Part shown: piece by piece, positions 7,835 through 15,322 of the stretch
Layout: each line of letters starts with the position of its first letter
Position numbering within the stretch: position 1 is the first letter of the stretch
Virus record (IMG/VR): IMGVR_UViG_3300005613_000331
Location: 1-28,186 of that record
Source of the DNA: a virus
Length of the DNA stretch: 28,186 nt
Reading direction: 5' to 3' (one strand)
Notes under the pieces: model-generated
What the model saw: the letters and a program-made list of their open reading frames with translations, nothing else
What the model was told of the DNA's origin: nothing
Databases searched by the model: none
Translations under genes and position numbers: made by a program

Positions 7835-8509
7835 TTAGCTTGGGACGAGTGGGATCGTGTACCACTGGCCCGCAGCGCTCGCGATGAAGATCGCAGGGAT
7901 TGCTCCCGAGGCCAGGCTCATTGCAGCGCTCGCAGAGAGTGCGTTGATCACTCCCCCAGACTGAGGATAGACCTTGAGGACCCCTGCAGTCACTCCCTTG
8001 ATGATGACCTGGGTCCCGACTGTCGCAACGGGAAGTTGAACTCCCTTCGTTCCATCTGCTCCTGTCACGACATTGAAGCCCCGACTCAAGGCAGCAGCGT
8101 CTCCAATCACACTCCCCGCAGCAGTGACGGCAGCGACTGGCAGCAGTCCAGCAGGAACCCGAGGGGCTGCGGTGACCATCGCTCCGTCTGCGACTGTCTC
8201 CAGAGGAATTCCGACCACTTCCCCAGCTCCGTCCTTGAAGACTTCGCCATTCGCTCCCACGGTCAGAGAACATTCCAGTGTGTTGATCGCTTCCCCTGCG
8301 AGGAATTCGATCGTCCCTCCGGTGTTCAACAGCTTGACCGTTCCTGGTCCTGCCGCAGTCGTTGTGGCTAAGAGAGGTCCAATCAATTCGTGACCTGGAG
8401 TGGCTGCGGTCGCAGCAGTATAAACTCCACCAGTTAAAGCGATCATTGTCCCCTTTGCATAGGCTGCATCGAGAGTGACAGTGATCTGAGAGAGGTCCTG
8501 AGCGTTCAT
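7835..8509 (-). CDS. Head decoration protein, two-domain
   Basis: A 224-residue Gly/Ala/Val-rich beta protein directly downstream of the major capsid gene. Residues about 1-115 resemble capsid cement or DUF2190-like decoration proteins (AYAKGTMIALTGGVYTAATA; FLAGEAINTLECSLTVGANG; VVGIPLETVADG). Residues about 120-224 resemble a separate phage module common in head or fibre proteins (GVQLPVATVGTQVIIKG, LKVYPQSGGVINAL, IPAIFIASAAGQWYTIPL). A fusion of cement and surface module is inferred. AAGGA lies about 9 nt upstream of the ATG. Role: stabilising or decorating the capsid exterior. Confidence 0.72.
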   Translation of the reverse strand: MNAQDLSQITVTLDAAYAKGTMIALTGGVYTAATAATPGHELIGPLLATTTAAGPGTVKLLNTGGTIEFLAGEAINTLECSLTVGANGEVFKDGAGEVVGIPLETVADGAMVTAAPRVPAGLLPVAAVTAAGSVIGDAAALSRGFNVVTGADGTKGVQLPVATVGTQVIIKGVTAGVLKVYPQSGGVINALSASAAMSLASGAIPAIFIASAAGQWYTIPLVPS

Positions 8510-8569
8510 ATTGGTTGATCCTTGAGGGGTCCGGAATGATCAGAAAAGGCCTGGGGGGATCCCCTGAAA

Positions 8570-9739
8570 CTAGTTCTTGTTGCGGACGGCATAGCGAGGA
8601 TTGATCACGGCAGCGACTCCCCGCTCGGAAGCCTTGAATTCTGCCACGATGTCCCGCTCGAAACTCAGATAGGAATTCTGAGGGGCCTGAGTCGTCGTCA
8701 GAGGGAAGACTTCCATATAGGCGAAGGCCTTCTTGAAGTCGGCCAGGATCGAGTATTCCTTCGAGTTGCTCGCAGAGACAGAGAGCTCGCTCTGCAATCG
8801 CTGGTACATGATCTGAGATCGGTGGACACCGTAGGCCCCCTGGACAGGGTTCGAGCTCAGCGTCTCGATACTGTTCGCAGAGTGTCGGATCTCCGTCGCG
8901 TTGACGATCCGCTGAGCGGTTCGGTACTTGAAGGAAGTGGTCACCAGATCCATTGCCCCGATCATGATGGGCTCAGACGTGTCTGGGTCGACCATCGCAG
9001 CGAAGAGAAGCTCTGCGTTCTCAATGTCACTCCAATCGACCAAGGGGTTCGAGTGATCATTGATCCACGGAGTAGAGGTCTGATAGGTGTCCGAAGAGAC
9101 CCCCTTCCGCTTGTAGTTGTTGGTCGCTCCGATCGCGAGATCGCAAAGACGTTTCTCTTTGTTGACTCCCAGCCATTCCCCAATGGCAGCAGCTCTACGG
9201 AGGATCAGTCCTGTCCGGTCTGCGAAGACTGCCTCTCGAGTCAGACTGACGATGTTCCCCTTCTTGATGGTGGCAGGTGTCTCGACGTAGTCCTCTCCGA
9301 AAGTGTCTCGGGGATACTGAGCCCCCTCATTGACGGTCTCAGCCTGGTCTCCCAGATGCCCAAGTCCTGGGATCTTCTCCCCATCGAGGAAGTTGGTCGG
9401 GATGGTGGGAATCAGGGATGTGAACACATTAGAGGGGTTGTTGTAGCCCTCCATGATGCGACTGTAGATGATCTGCCCCGTGATATTCGAAAACAAAGTT
9501 GTGTCAACATCGGCTTCCATCGCAGGGGTTGTCCCGTAGCGTGGATCCATATATCGGAGGGCTTCGCGTCCATCCGGGACCAGGTGCTCAAAGAGATCTC
9601 GGATCGAGAAGTCGTCCGACTTCAGCCCCCCGGGTTCCCCGTTGCGGCCTCGCTCCAGAGCTTGCTCCAGACATTCCATCACAACAGTTCGGCCTTCTGT
9701 CTCAGCCAGAAGAGCCAATTCTTTTCCATTCAAAATCAT
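8570..9739 (-). CDS. Major capsid protein
   Basis: A 389-residue protein immediately after the prohead protease/scaffold gene, with the length and composition expected of an HK97-fold capsid protein. Residues about 1-90 are charged and partly helical and may act as a delta or scaffold-like domain. Then come the body segments (IPTIPTNFLDGEKIPG; an acidic loop NEGAQYPRDTFGEDYVE resembling an E-loop; TIKKGNIVSLTREAVFADRTGLILRRA for the spine helix). Near the end, FKKAFAYMEVFPLTTTQ and IVAEFKASERGVAAVINPRY match typical P/A-domain ends. The gene is preceded by a 63-base gap and followed by a 60-base gap holding a GC-rich GGGGATCCCC palindrome. Confidence 0.88.
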   Translation of the reverse strand: MILNGKELALLAETEGRTVVMECLEQALERGRNGEPGGLKSDDFSIRDLFEHLVPDGREALRYMDPRYGTTPAMEADVDTTLFSNITGQIIYSRIMEGYNNPSNVFTSLIPTIPTNFLDGEKIPGLGHLGDQAETVNEGAQYPRDTFGEDYVETPATIKKGNIVSLTREAVFADRTGLILRRAAAIGEWLGVNKEKRLCDLAIGATNNYKRKGVSSDTYQTSTPWINDHSNPLVDWSDIENAELLFAAMVDPDTSEPIMIGAMDLVTTSFKYRTAQRIVNATEIRHSANSIETLSSNPVQGAYGVHRSQIMYQRLQSELSVSASNSKEYSILADFKKAFAYMEVFPLTTTQAPQNSYLSFERDIVAEFKASERGVAAVINPRYAVRNKN

Positions 9740-9802
9740 TTTCTCAATCCCAAAAGGGGGAGGTTGTCAGCAGGAAGCTGGGAGGGACATCCTCTCAGCA
9801 GA

Positions 9803-10888
9803 TTATCGGCGGCGGAGTTTCTGGACGAAGTTCTCAACGGTCAGGCCTGAGCCCCCCGTCGACTCCGTAGCAGTGACAGGCTTGACCGCGGAACCTCTTG
9901 CGGGCTTCGCAGTCTCGAGACGGTCCTGGATGAAGGAGGTCCTGTCTTCTTTGGCCTCCATTGCGAAGAGAGCCTTCTTGAAAGGCTCAGTCACCAGATC
10001 CGCAGGGACTTTGAGCTCTTCGAGCTCTGCGAGAATTGCGTCTTCGAATTCTCGAGCTTTCTTTTCAGCCCGCAGAGCTTCGAGCTCCTCCTTCTCGCTG
10101 GTCTGATTCCCTTCCTGCTCAAGAGCAGTCAGCAAGTCCGGTCGATTGGTTCGAATGTCTTCGAGGGTCAGGTCTTCGAATTTCATGTCTGATTCTTCTC
10201 CAGGCTCCTCATCGGAGCTCTCGGGTGAAAATGCGTTGAGCTCTGCGACGAGATCCGTCGCAATCGTCAGGATGGAGGCTTTCGCCTGGTCAACGGTGAG
10301 ACTCTCGTCCCAAGTGGCTTCGTAGATCAGATCTCGAGCAGCGTCGACGATCTTCCGGAGGGCTTTCTTCTCTTCATCGCCCTCGATCTTTTCGTCGATG
10401 ACTCCTTCGAAGAATCCGCTCGTTGTTGCAGGATCTGCGACGAGATCTGCAGAGCGGACCCCTGCGATCGCTTCAACGATCTGCTTCCCGTTCTTCCTGG
10501 AGACGTGAAGATTCGCGTTGTGTGAGAATCCGAGAGCGGCGGGATTGTGCTCTGCATCCCAGACGATTTGATCCGCGGCGGAGTGTTTCGGGTTGAAGTG
10601 GAAGTCTCCGTAAATTCCAGAGCCTTCGACAAAGCGAGCGGACCGGATCACTCCAATCCGATCATGAACCGATCGGGGATCGGAAGGCTTTTGGGGATGG
10701 TCAATGTTGACCTTCACTCCCTCATAGTGGGGGACCGCGGCCCGCAGCGCTTCCGGGGTATAAGTGCGGTTGTTCCGAGACTCGAACCCGATGAGCTTGA
10801 CTCCGGGGATGATGCTCTTCTCGACGTCAGGCTTCAGGCCCTCGGAGAAAGCTTCGACAATTTGCTCGGAGATGTTTTCTTGTGTCAC
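9803..10888 (-). CDS. Prohead maturation protease fused to scaffold
   Basis: A 361-residue protein. Residues about 25-160 are a prohead serine protease with a likely catalytic His64 in VNIDHP and Ser122 in GFSHNA, plus the conserved C-terminal strand ADLVADPATT. Residues about 165-330 are acidic, Glu-rich and helical (EELEALRAEKKAREFEDAIL), as expected for a scaffold that the protease degrades during maturation. It starts with GTG at 10886-10888; an in-frame stop lies about 35 nt upstream with no other start codon after it, so the start is fixed. That GTG begins only two bases after an intrinsic terminator hairpin and has no Shine-Dalgarno sequence, so expression is probably tied to read-through or refolding of the hairpin. 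Confidence 0.87.
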   Translation of the reverse strand: MTQENISEQIVEAFSEGLKPDVEKSIIPGVKLIGFESRNNRTYTPEALRAAVPHYEGVKVNIDHPQKPSDPRSVHDRIGVIRSARFVEGSGIYGDFHFNPKHSAADQIVWDAEHNPAALGFSHNANLHVSRKNGKQIVEAIAGVRSADLVADPATTSGFFEGVIDEKIEGDEEKKALRKIVDAARDLIYEATWDESLTVDQAKASILTIATDLVAELNAFSPESSDEEPGEESDMKFEDLTLEDIRTNRPDLLTALEQEGNQTSEKEELEALRAEKKAREFEDAILAELEELKVPADLVTEPFKKALFAMEAKEDRTSFIQDRLETAKPARGSAVKPVTATESTGGSGLTVENFVQKLRRR

Positions 10889-10890
10889 GG

Positions 10891-10941
10891 AAAAAGCCCG
10901 GCAGGAAGTCCTTGATTATGGGTCTTCCTGCCGGGCTTTTT
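10891..10941 (-). terminator. Intrinsic terminator / attenuator, copy 1
   Basis: A perfect 18-bp inverted repeat (10891-10908 with 10924-10941; core GCCCGGCAGGAAG) with a 15-nt loop, ending in TTTTT on the minus strand. It lies about 30 nt downstream of a good promoter and two bases before the protease start codon. Upstream CTGCC (in GCTGCCAAAAAGGCCC) can pair with GGCAG of the 5' arm, and AAAAAGGCCC is a near-duplicate of the 5' arm AAAAAGCCC, so an alternative anti-terminator fold is possible. Confidence 0.85.
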
Positions 10942-10969
10942 GGGCCTTTTTGGCAGCGATGATTCTGAA

Positions 10970-10997
10970 ACGGTAGTGATCTGGGAGCGGTTGTCAA
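10970..10997 (-). promoter_or_regulatory. Late promoter, copy 1
   Basis: On the minus strand TTGACA (10992-10997), a 16-nt spacer and TACCGT (10970-10975). The -35 is a perfect sigma70-type match and the -10 keeps T1, A2 and T6. The block CAGATCACTACCGTTT and the following ATCATCGCTGCCAAAAAGG are conserved in the second copy near 25.5 kb. It follows the 88-residue gene and drives the capsid and tail half of the late block. Confidence 0.75.
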
Positions 10998-11003
10998 GAC
11001 CAG

Positions 11004-11270
11004 TCAGAAAAGAGCTCCAGACTCATCCTCTGGGATGTCCAGAGTATTAAGCTCCTCGAAGACCCCCGATCTCATGATCCCCGTCGATTTGTGGATCTCC
11101 TGGACCTCTTTCGCGAAATTCCCTGAGGGGGATCCGGGCTGCAATTCGAATCGAGTGATCTGGAAGTCCAGAGCAGACCGGACGTAGGGATCCCCAATGA
11201 TCAAAGTCCAGTTCCCCAGATGATCCATCTCGCAGATCGTGCCATCATAGGTGAATCTGAGGAGCTTCAT
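11004..11270 (-). CDS. Hypothetical protein at the end of the packaging/head module
   Basis: An 88-residue soluble protein whose ATG overlaps the preceding stop as ATGA. It has a beta-like N-terminal half (MKLLRFTYDGTICEMDHLGNW, LIIGDPYVRSALDFQITRFEL) and a short acidic C-terminal tail (LDIPEDESGALF). No family was recognised. It is the last gene before the internal promoter, so it ends the terminase-portal transcription unit. Confidence 0.6.
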   Translation of the reverse strand: MKLLRFTYDGTICEMDHLGNWTLIIGDPYVRSALDFQITRFELQPGSPSGNFAKEVQEIHKSTGIMRSGVFEELNTLDIPEDESGALF

Positions 11271-13525
11271 GGGAGGAGATCTCCTCGCAACAGACCGACA
11301 ACAAAGTCGAAGAATTCCGGGTCTCGCTGAGCGAAGCCCACCGGATCATCGTAGAGCAGCTCAAGACCCATTGACAGGACTTCTGAGGCCCCCTCATATC
11401 TCTTTCCTGTATAGAAGGCCCTCCCCTTAGCCTGGGCCTTATTCAGCCCAAGAAGTCTCCCAAGGAAGGCTCTCGCGAATTTGTCCTCCCTCCCGAGCTC
11501 CCAGTCTTTATATCGATCTGTCCCAAGGACATCATTCAGGACTTGAAGAGCCTCTCCTTTGGTGCGATGCTGGAGGAATCCTGAGACCAGCTCATGGACT
11601 TCCCCATATTCCTCGAGCGAGTGACCAATCTCATGAGCAACAACGGAGGGACTGCTCCCTTCTGCGATCATGAGGATCTTTCGGCGAGTGGAATAGAAGC
11701 TCCGGAGTCCTTCCTTCTCGGGAAGCTGGGCGATCGCGAGGAAGAGCTTCCCCTTCCCGTCTCCATGCCTCCCGCTTGCTGCATGCTTCCGGGACGTGAT
11801 GGATTCCACGAAGTTCCGGCCTTCCTCCCAGGAGGATCGGACTCCGGGGAAGGCCTTCTTCGCAGGAGCCCCTTCGATCCGGATGGGGTCCTTGACCCGG
11901 AGCAGGGGGAGGACCCTCTCCCGCTGGAGCTCCCGCTCTCTGCGAGCCTTGAGGACTTCCGCCTTGATTCGGATCCACTTTGCGTCGAGCTCTTTTTTCT
12001 CTGCGGAGGTCAAGGTCCCTCCGTTCGCTCGCTTTGCGTCCAGGATGGAGACCCGCTCTGCCAGTTTCTGATATCGGACCCGGTCGAATTTCTTCTCTGA
12101 GGGCTTCAGACGTCCCGCCTCGATGACCTTCTTCCGTATCGCTTTGGCCTGTTTCTTATTCGCCCCCATGACCTGACGGACCCGCTCAATCCGCTCCTGA
12201 GTGATCGGATGAGAGATCTCTTCCGCTGGGTCCTGGAGCTTGAGAACTCGCTTTGTCCGTCGAAGATCCGGGTCCTCGAAGCCTGTCGCTGAGATCTGCT
12301 GGATCATCTGCTTCCGAGCCTCGATCTTCCGAGAGAGGAGTCCTTTCCTGAGGAGAGCGTCCTTCTCAGTCTCTCGGGAGATCTGCTTCGTCGTCAGGAG
12401 CTTTCCGTCCCCATCGATGAAGTCTGTCCATTCAGGCTCCCGGAAGTTGCCGAGCTTCTTCTTCATCAGGTTATACCTCTGAGGACCAACTGCGATCTTC
12501 CTCCGTCCCTCATCAGCAGACTGGAACCAGTGAGCATATTCCTGAGGGTCTGGGATCGCTTCTTTCCCTGCGTTGCGGAATTCTGCTGCAAGCTCAGGAT
12601 CGTCCTCGATCTCTTCTGGGGGGCTCATGACAGGGATATCAAAGCAACGACAATTTGGCTCGTCTGGGAGGACCGGGAGCGTATCTTCCCCGGGTTGCCT
12701 TCCGTCTCGATAGTGAATCCGACCATTCCTCAAAGCATGGTGGGGTCGAGTGTTCTGGTCCAGAGTCGCGAGGATCTGAGTCCCAATCATCAGATCTCCA
12801 AGGTCCTCATAGGACTCTCTCTGCATCTCGTTTGCGACTCGGAGAGATTCAGTCCTTGCAATTCTCCTGGCGGAGGAGCGGACATTCCCAGTCACCTGGG
12901 GGAGGATCTGCTTCGTCAATTGGTCGACATTCTTCCCGGCTGCGAATCCGTCCACCAGCTCCCCGGCGACTTTTTCGGGATCCACCAGGCGGGAGAGATT
13001 CTCGATCCTCTTCTGGTAAGTGACTCCCAGAGTTGGTCGCTCCAGAATCTCCCGGACCTTTGAGGCTGGGGGAGCGGGGAAGACATTCCTCGCGACCCAT
13101 TCTTCCCATTCTGGATCTGTCAATCGGCGACCTGAGATGGGACCGAATTCGTCATCGTACTGGAAGACCTCATCCGGATCCTGATCTTCTCCGACCAGGA
13201 CCGCAGAGGGTTGAATCTTCCGGAAGTAGACCCGAGGCAGGGTCTTTGCAAGGACTTTCGCCGCTTCCTCGTAGGACCAGAGTCCCAGGAGGGACGTCGA
13301 TTTCTCGAAGATCTCGATCAGCCTCTCAGGGATCTTCTTCAAGGCGTCAGAGATATCTGCTGAGCGAGTAGCGGAATCCCGCTTTCGCTGAACGATCTGG
13401 AGGACCTCATCGACGACTCGGTCGACCTCATTCCCAAGAAGATCGGCAATCACTTCCGACCGGAGAATCCTCTCGATTTGCAGATGCTCGAATCTGGCTG
13501 CAAGCTTCTGATTGAGATCAATCAT
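11267..13525 (-). CDS. Head morphogenesis protein (SPP1 gp7 / Mu gpF type) with C-terminal zinc metallopeptidase domain
   Basis: A 752-residue protein; the start at 13525 overlaps the preceding stop as ATGA. Residues about 155-300 carry the minor capsid/head morphogenesis signature: VRSSARRIARTESLRVANE, then a TLDQNTRPHHALRNG strand and a C-terminal PNCRCFDIPV Cys pair. Residues about 310-560 are long basic helices. The C-terminal domain has the zinc motif HEIGH (631-635) and a probable third ligand Glu715 in EGASEVLSMG, like gluzincin-type peptidases. The first part helps DNA packaging or portal assembly. The peptidase may process head proteins or act on the host envelope when carried in the virion; that part is inference. 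Confidence 0.83.
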   Translation of the reverse strand: MIDLNQKLAARFEHLQIERILRSEVIADLLGNEVDRVVDEVLQIVQRKRDSATRSADISDALKKIPERLIEIFEKSTSLLGLWSYEEAAKVLAKTLPRVYFRKIQPSAVLVGEDQDPDEVFQYDDEFGPISGRRLTDPEWEEWVARNVFPAPPASKVREILERPTLGVTYQKRIENLSRLVDPEKVAGELVDGFAAGKNVDQLTKQILPQVTGNVRSSARRIARTESLRVANEMQRESYEDLGDLMIGTQILATLDQNTRPHHALRNGRIHYRDGRQPGEDTLPVLPDEPNCRCFDIPVMSPPEEIEDDPELAAEFRNAGKEAIPDPQEYAHWFQSADEGRRKIAVGPQRYNLMKKKLGNFREPEWTDFIDGDGKLLTTKQISRETEKDALLRKGLLSRKIEARKQMIQQISATGFEDPDLRRTKRVLKLQDPAEEISHPITQERIERVRQVMGANKKQAKAIRKKVIEAGRLKPSEKKFDRVRYQKLAERVSILDAKRANGGTLTSAEKKELDAKWIRIKAEVLKARRERELQRERVLPLLRVKDPIRIEGAPAKKAFPGVRSSWEEGRNFVESITSRKHAASGRHGDGKGKLFLAIAQLPEKEGLRSFYSTRRKILMIAEGSSPSVVAHEIGHSLEEYGEVHELVSGFLQHRTKGEALQVLNDVLGTDRYKDWELGREDKFARAFLGRLLGLNKAQAKGRAFYTGKRYEGASEVLSMGLELLYDDPVGFAQRDPEFFDFVVGLLRGDLLP

Positions 13526-13875
13526 CCTTCGAGACTTTCGCTCCGCTCGAGAGCAGTCTCCGTCCGGATCAAGGCCTCTCGAGTCCTCTCCAGGATGATG
13601 TGTGATTCCCGGTGGACCCGGTGGCATTCATCACTCATCTCGCGGACCAGGGAGGAGTGCTCCTGTTGGATCCCTTTGAGAGATTCGACGTGTTTATCCT
13701 GCATCATCTCGCGAGAAGCCCTCTCCTCGGTCAGGCTGCGGGCAAAGATAGTCAGAGCCTCTGTGTATTTGTCCAGAATCCTGGGGAATCCCTTCATCAG
13801 CCCCCAAAGGAAAGCGATGGAAACGACTCCGAATGCTCCGAGCTGAATCCAGTCCGCAAAAGTCCCCAGTCCCAT
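13522..13875 (-). CDS. Small membrane protein with coiled coil, holin-like (BhlA/UviB-like layout)
   Basis: A 117-residue protein with one membrane segment at about residues 9-28 (LGAFGVVSIAFLWGLMKGF), followed by a long charged coiled coil (residues about 40-115). This layout, one N-terminal TM plus coiled coil, is like BhlA/UviB-type holins. The start at 13875 is chosen because GGAGGGG lies 6-8 bases upstream; an in-frame ATG at 13890 is part of that region. It lies unusually between portal and head morphogenesis genes, away from the other membrane-protein genes. It could be a holin or a membrane-linked virion factor. Confidence 0.65.
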   Translation of the reverse strand: MGLGTFADWIQLGAFGVVSIAFLWGLMKGFPRILDKYTEALTIFARSLTEERASREMMQDKHVESLKGIQQEHSSLVREMSDECHRVHRESHIILERTREALIRTETALERSESLEG

Positions 13876-13876
13876 C

Positions 13877-15322
13877 TCAATCCCCTCCATGTCTCAAAAA
13901 GTCCGTTGGCCGACCTCCCGAGGGGACTCCCCCCGAGCGTTCTCGATGCGTCTCCAGATTGGCCTGCTCTTCCTCGTATTTGTATCCCGCTTCCGCGGAA
14001 GCAGTCTGAGGAGACAGGATCCCCGCAGCCATGTCCATCTGACGTCGAGTCGCGTCCGCAACGGGGTCTCTGACCTCCAGAGGGGGAGCGATCGCAGCGA
14101 CCCGGACCAGCTCTGAGTCTCCTGGCTTCAGCCTCCCGGACTCTTCCGCGTGGCGGAGGACATCCTCAAAGAGCTCCTCATCTGCCTCCTGCTCATCGAG
14201 TTGGAGATTGAGGAAGTTCCGGGTCGCAGGGCTCTCCGCGGCGAGAGCTGTCGCGAGATTCACTTCATCAGCCTTCGCAGTCAGCATAAACTCAGGCATG
14301 ACCCAGCAAACAGCGCAAGCCCTGAGCTCTGCCTGGAGAGCGGAGATATACTTCGAGGGGTCAACTCCCATCGCGGGGAAGTCGTACTCAGTTTGCCCGT
14401 TGGTGTTGAGGATCGTCCCGGGCTGGAATTTCTCATGGAGTGAGTCGGAGTCTGCAGGGACGTCTTCAGTCTTCTTCGACTTCTGATTCTGAGAAGCAGC
14501 CCAGGCCTGAACGGTCCCCTGCGTTGCGTTGACGAATTTCCGGATCATCCCAATTGCGGTCTGGATCTCAGTGACAGTCGATCCGTTGCGGAGGATCTTC
14601 ATCGCTGAGACCAGATTCCTCCGGACTGGCCAGGTGATCGGGGCTCCTCGGGGGTCGTCCGTCCTCTTCCGGTGCTGGATCTCTTCGGGCTCGACCTCTT
14701 TCCCTTGGACATAGTACGCGAGGACAGTCTCTTCGTCCTCTGGATCGAGCTCGATCCCGAATCGGATGTTCTCCCTGTTGGCTCGCTCCGGGGGAGTGAA
14801 CATCGCAGAGGGGGCGACCCATCGGATCCGCAAAATCCCATCTTCAACAGGGAATTTGCGGAGGATCGCTTCCCCGTCTCGATCTCGCCTGAGCAGATTC
14901 TGAGCCTGCCTCCATCTCCATCGATTCAGTCGGAGGAATTCGTCGACTACCTGCTGGACTCTCGCTCGTTGCTCTTCACTCGCGGAATCCGGATAGCGAT
15001 CAACCGCGGAATAGGTGTATCCCCAGCCAATCACGTAGGAGATCCGATTTCTATGGGCGTTGATTGCGAAGGGATTGGTCTTCGCAAAATGCCTCGCGAC
15101 CTGTCGAATCTGCTTCAGACCTCCCTCGTTGACATAAGGAGCGCAAGTCTCATGAAGGAGGTCATGGGTTGTGGACCCAATCGGATCCCAGAGCAGCCCA
15201 TTCTCTCCCAGATAAGGCTCGAGCGGGTCCGCGATGCGACATCCCTCGACGTGAGACTTGAGCTGGGAGGCCAGAGCCCCCGAAGCCTCTGCGACCGTCA
15301 TCATTACGTGATCAATGTTCAT
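13877..15322 (-). CDS. Portal protein
   Basis: A 481-residue protein directly after the large terminase with ATGA overlap. It has the size and layout of a phage portal: an N-terminal region ending HRNRISYVIGWGYTYSAVD, wing segments (LRIRWVAPSAMFTPPERA; IRFGIELDPEDEETVLAYYV), a helical region (VTEIQTAIGMIRKFVNATQG) and a C-terminal conserved CAVCWVMPEFMLTAKADEVN followed by ATALAAESPATRNF. Portals form the dodecameric DNA entry ring at one capsid vertex and contact the terminase. The C-terminal tail is charged and probably flexible. Confidence 0.88.
   Translation of the reverse strand: MNIDHVMMTVAEASGALASQLKSHVEGCRIADPLEPYLGENGLLWDPIGSTTHDLLHETCAPYVNEGGLKQIRQVARHFAKTNPFAINAHRNRISYVIGWGYTYSAVDRYPDSASEEQRARVQQVVDEFLRLNRWRWRQAQNLLRRDRDGEAILRKFPVEDGILRIRWVAPSAMFTPPERANRENIRFGIELDPEDEETVLAYYVQGKEVEPEEIQHRKRTDDPRGAPITWPVRRNLVSAMKILRNGSTVTEIQTAIGMIRKFVNATQGTVQAWAASQNQKSKKTEDVPADSDSLHEKFQPGTILNTNGQTEYDFPAMGVDPSKYISALQAELRACAVCWVMPEFMLTAKADEVNLATALAAESPATRNFLNLQLDEQEADEELFEDVLRHAEESGRLKPGDSELVRVAAIAPPLEVRDPVADATRRQMDMAAGILSPQTASAEAGYKYEEEQANLETHRERSGGVPSGGRPTDFLRHGGD

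Noticed and set aside
8520-8569. GGGGATCCCC palindrome after the capsid gene as a terminator
   Set aside because: The loop would be too small and there is no clear U-tract; at most a weak hairpin.
8822-9850. 342-codon open frame on the plus strand
   Set aside because: It lies antisense to the major capsid and protease genes, has no phage-like features, and arises from the strong third-position bias of the minus-strand genes. The same holds for long plus-strand frames at 3428-4012, 14672-15337 and 17452-18048.
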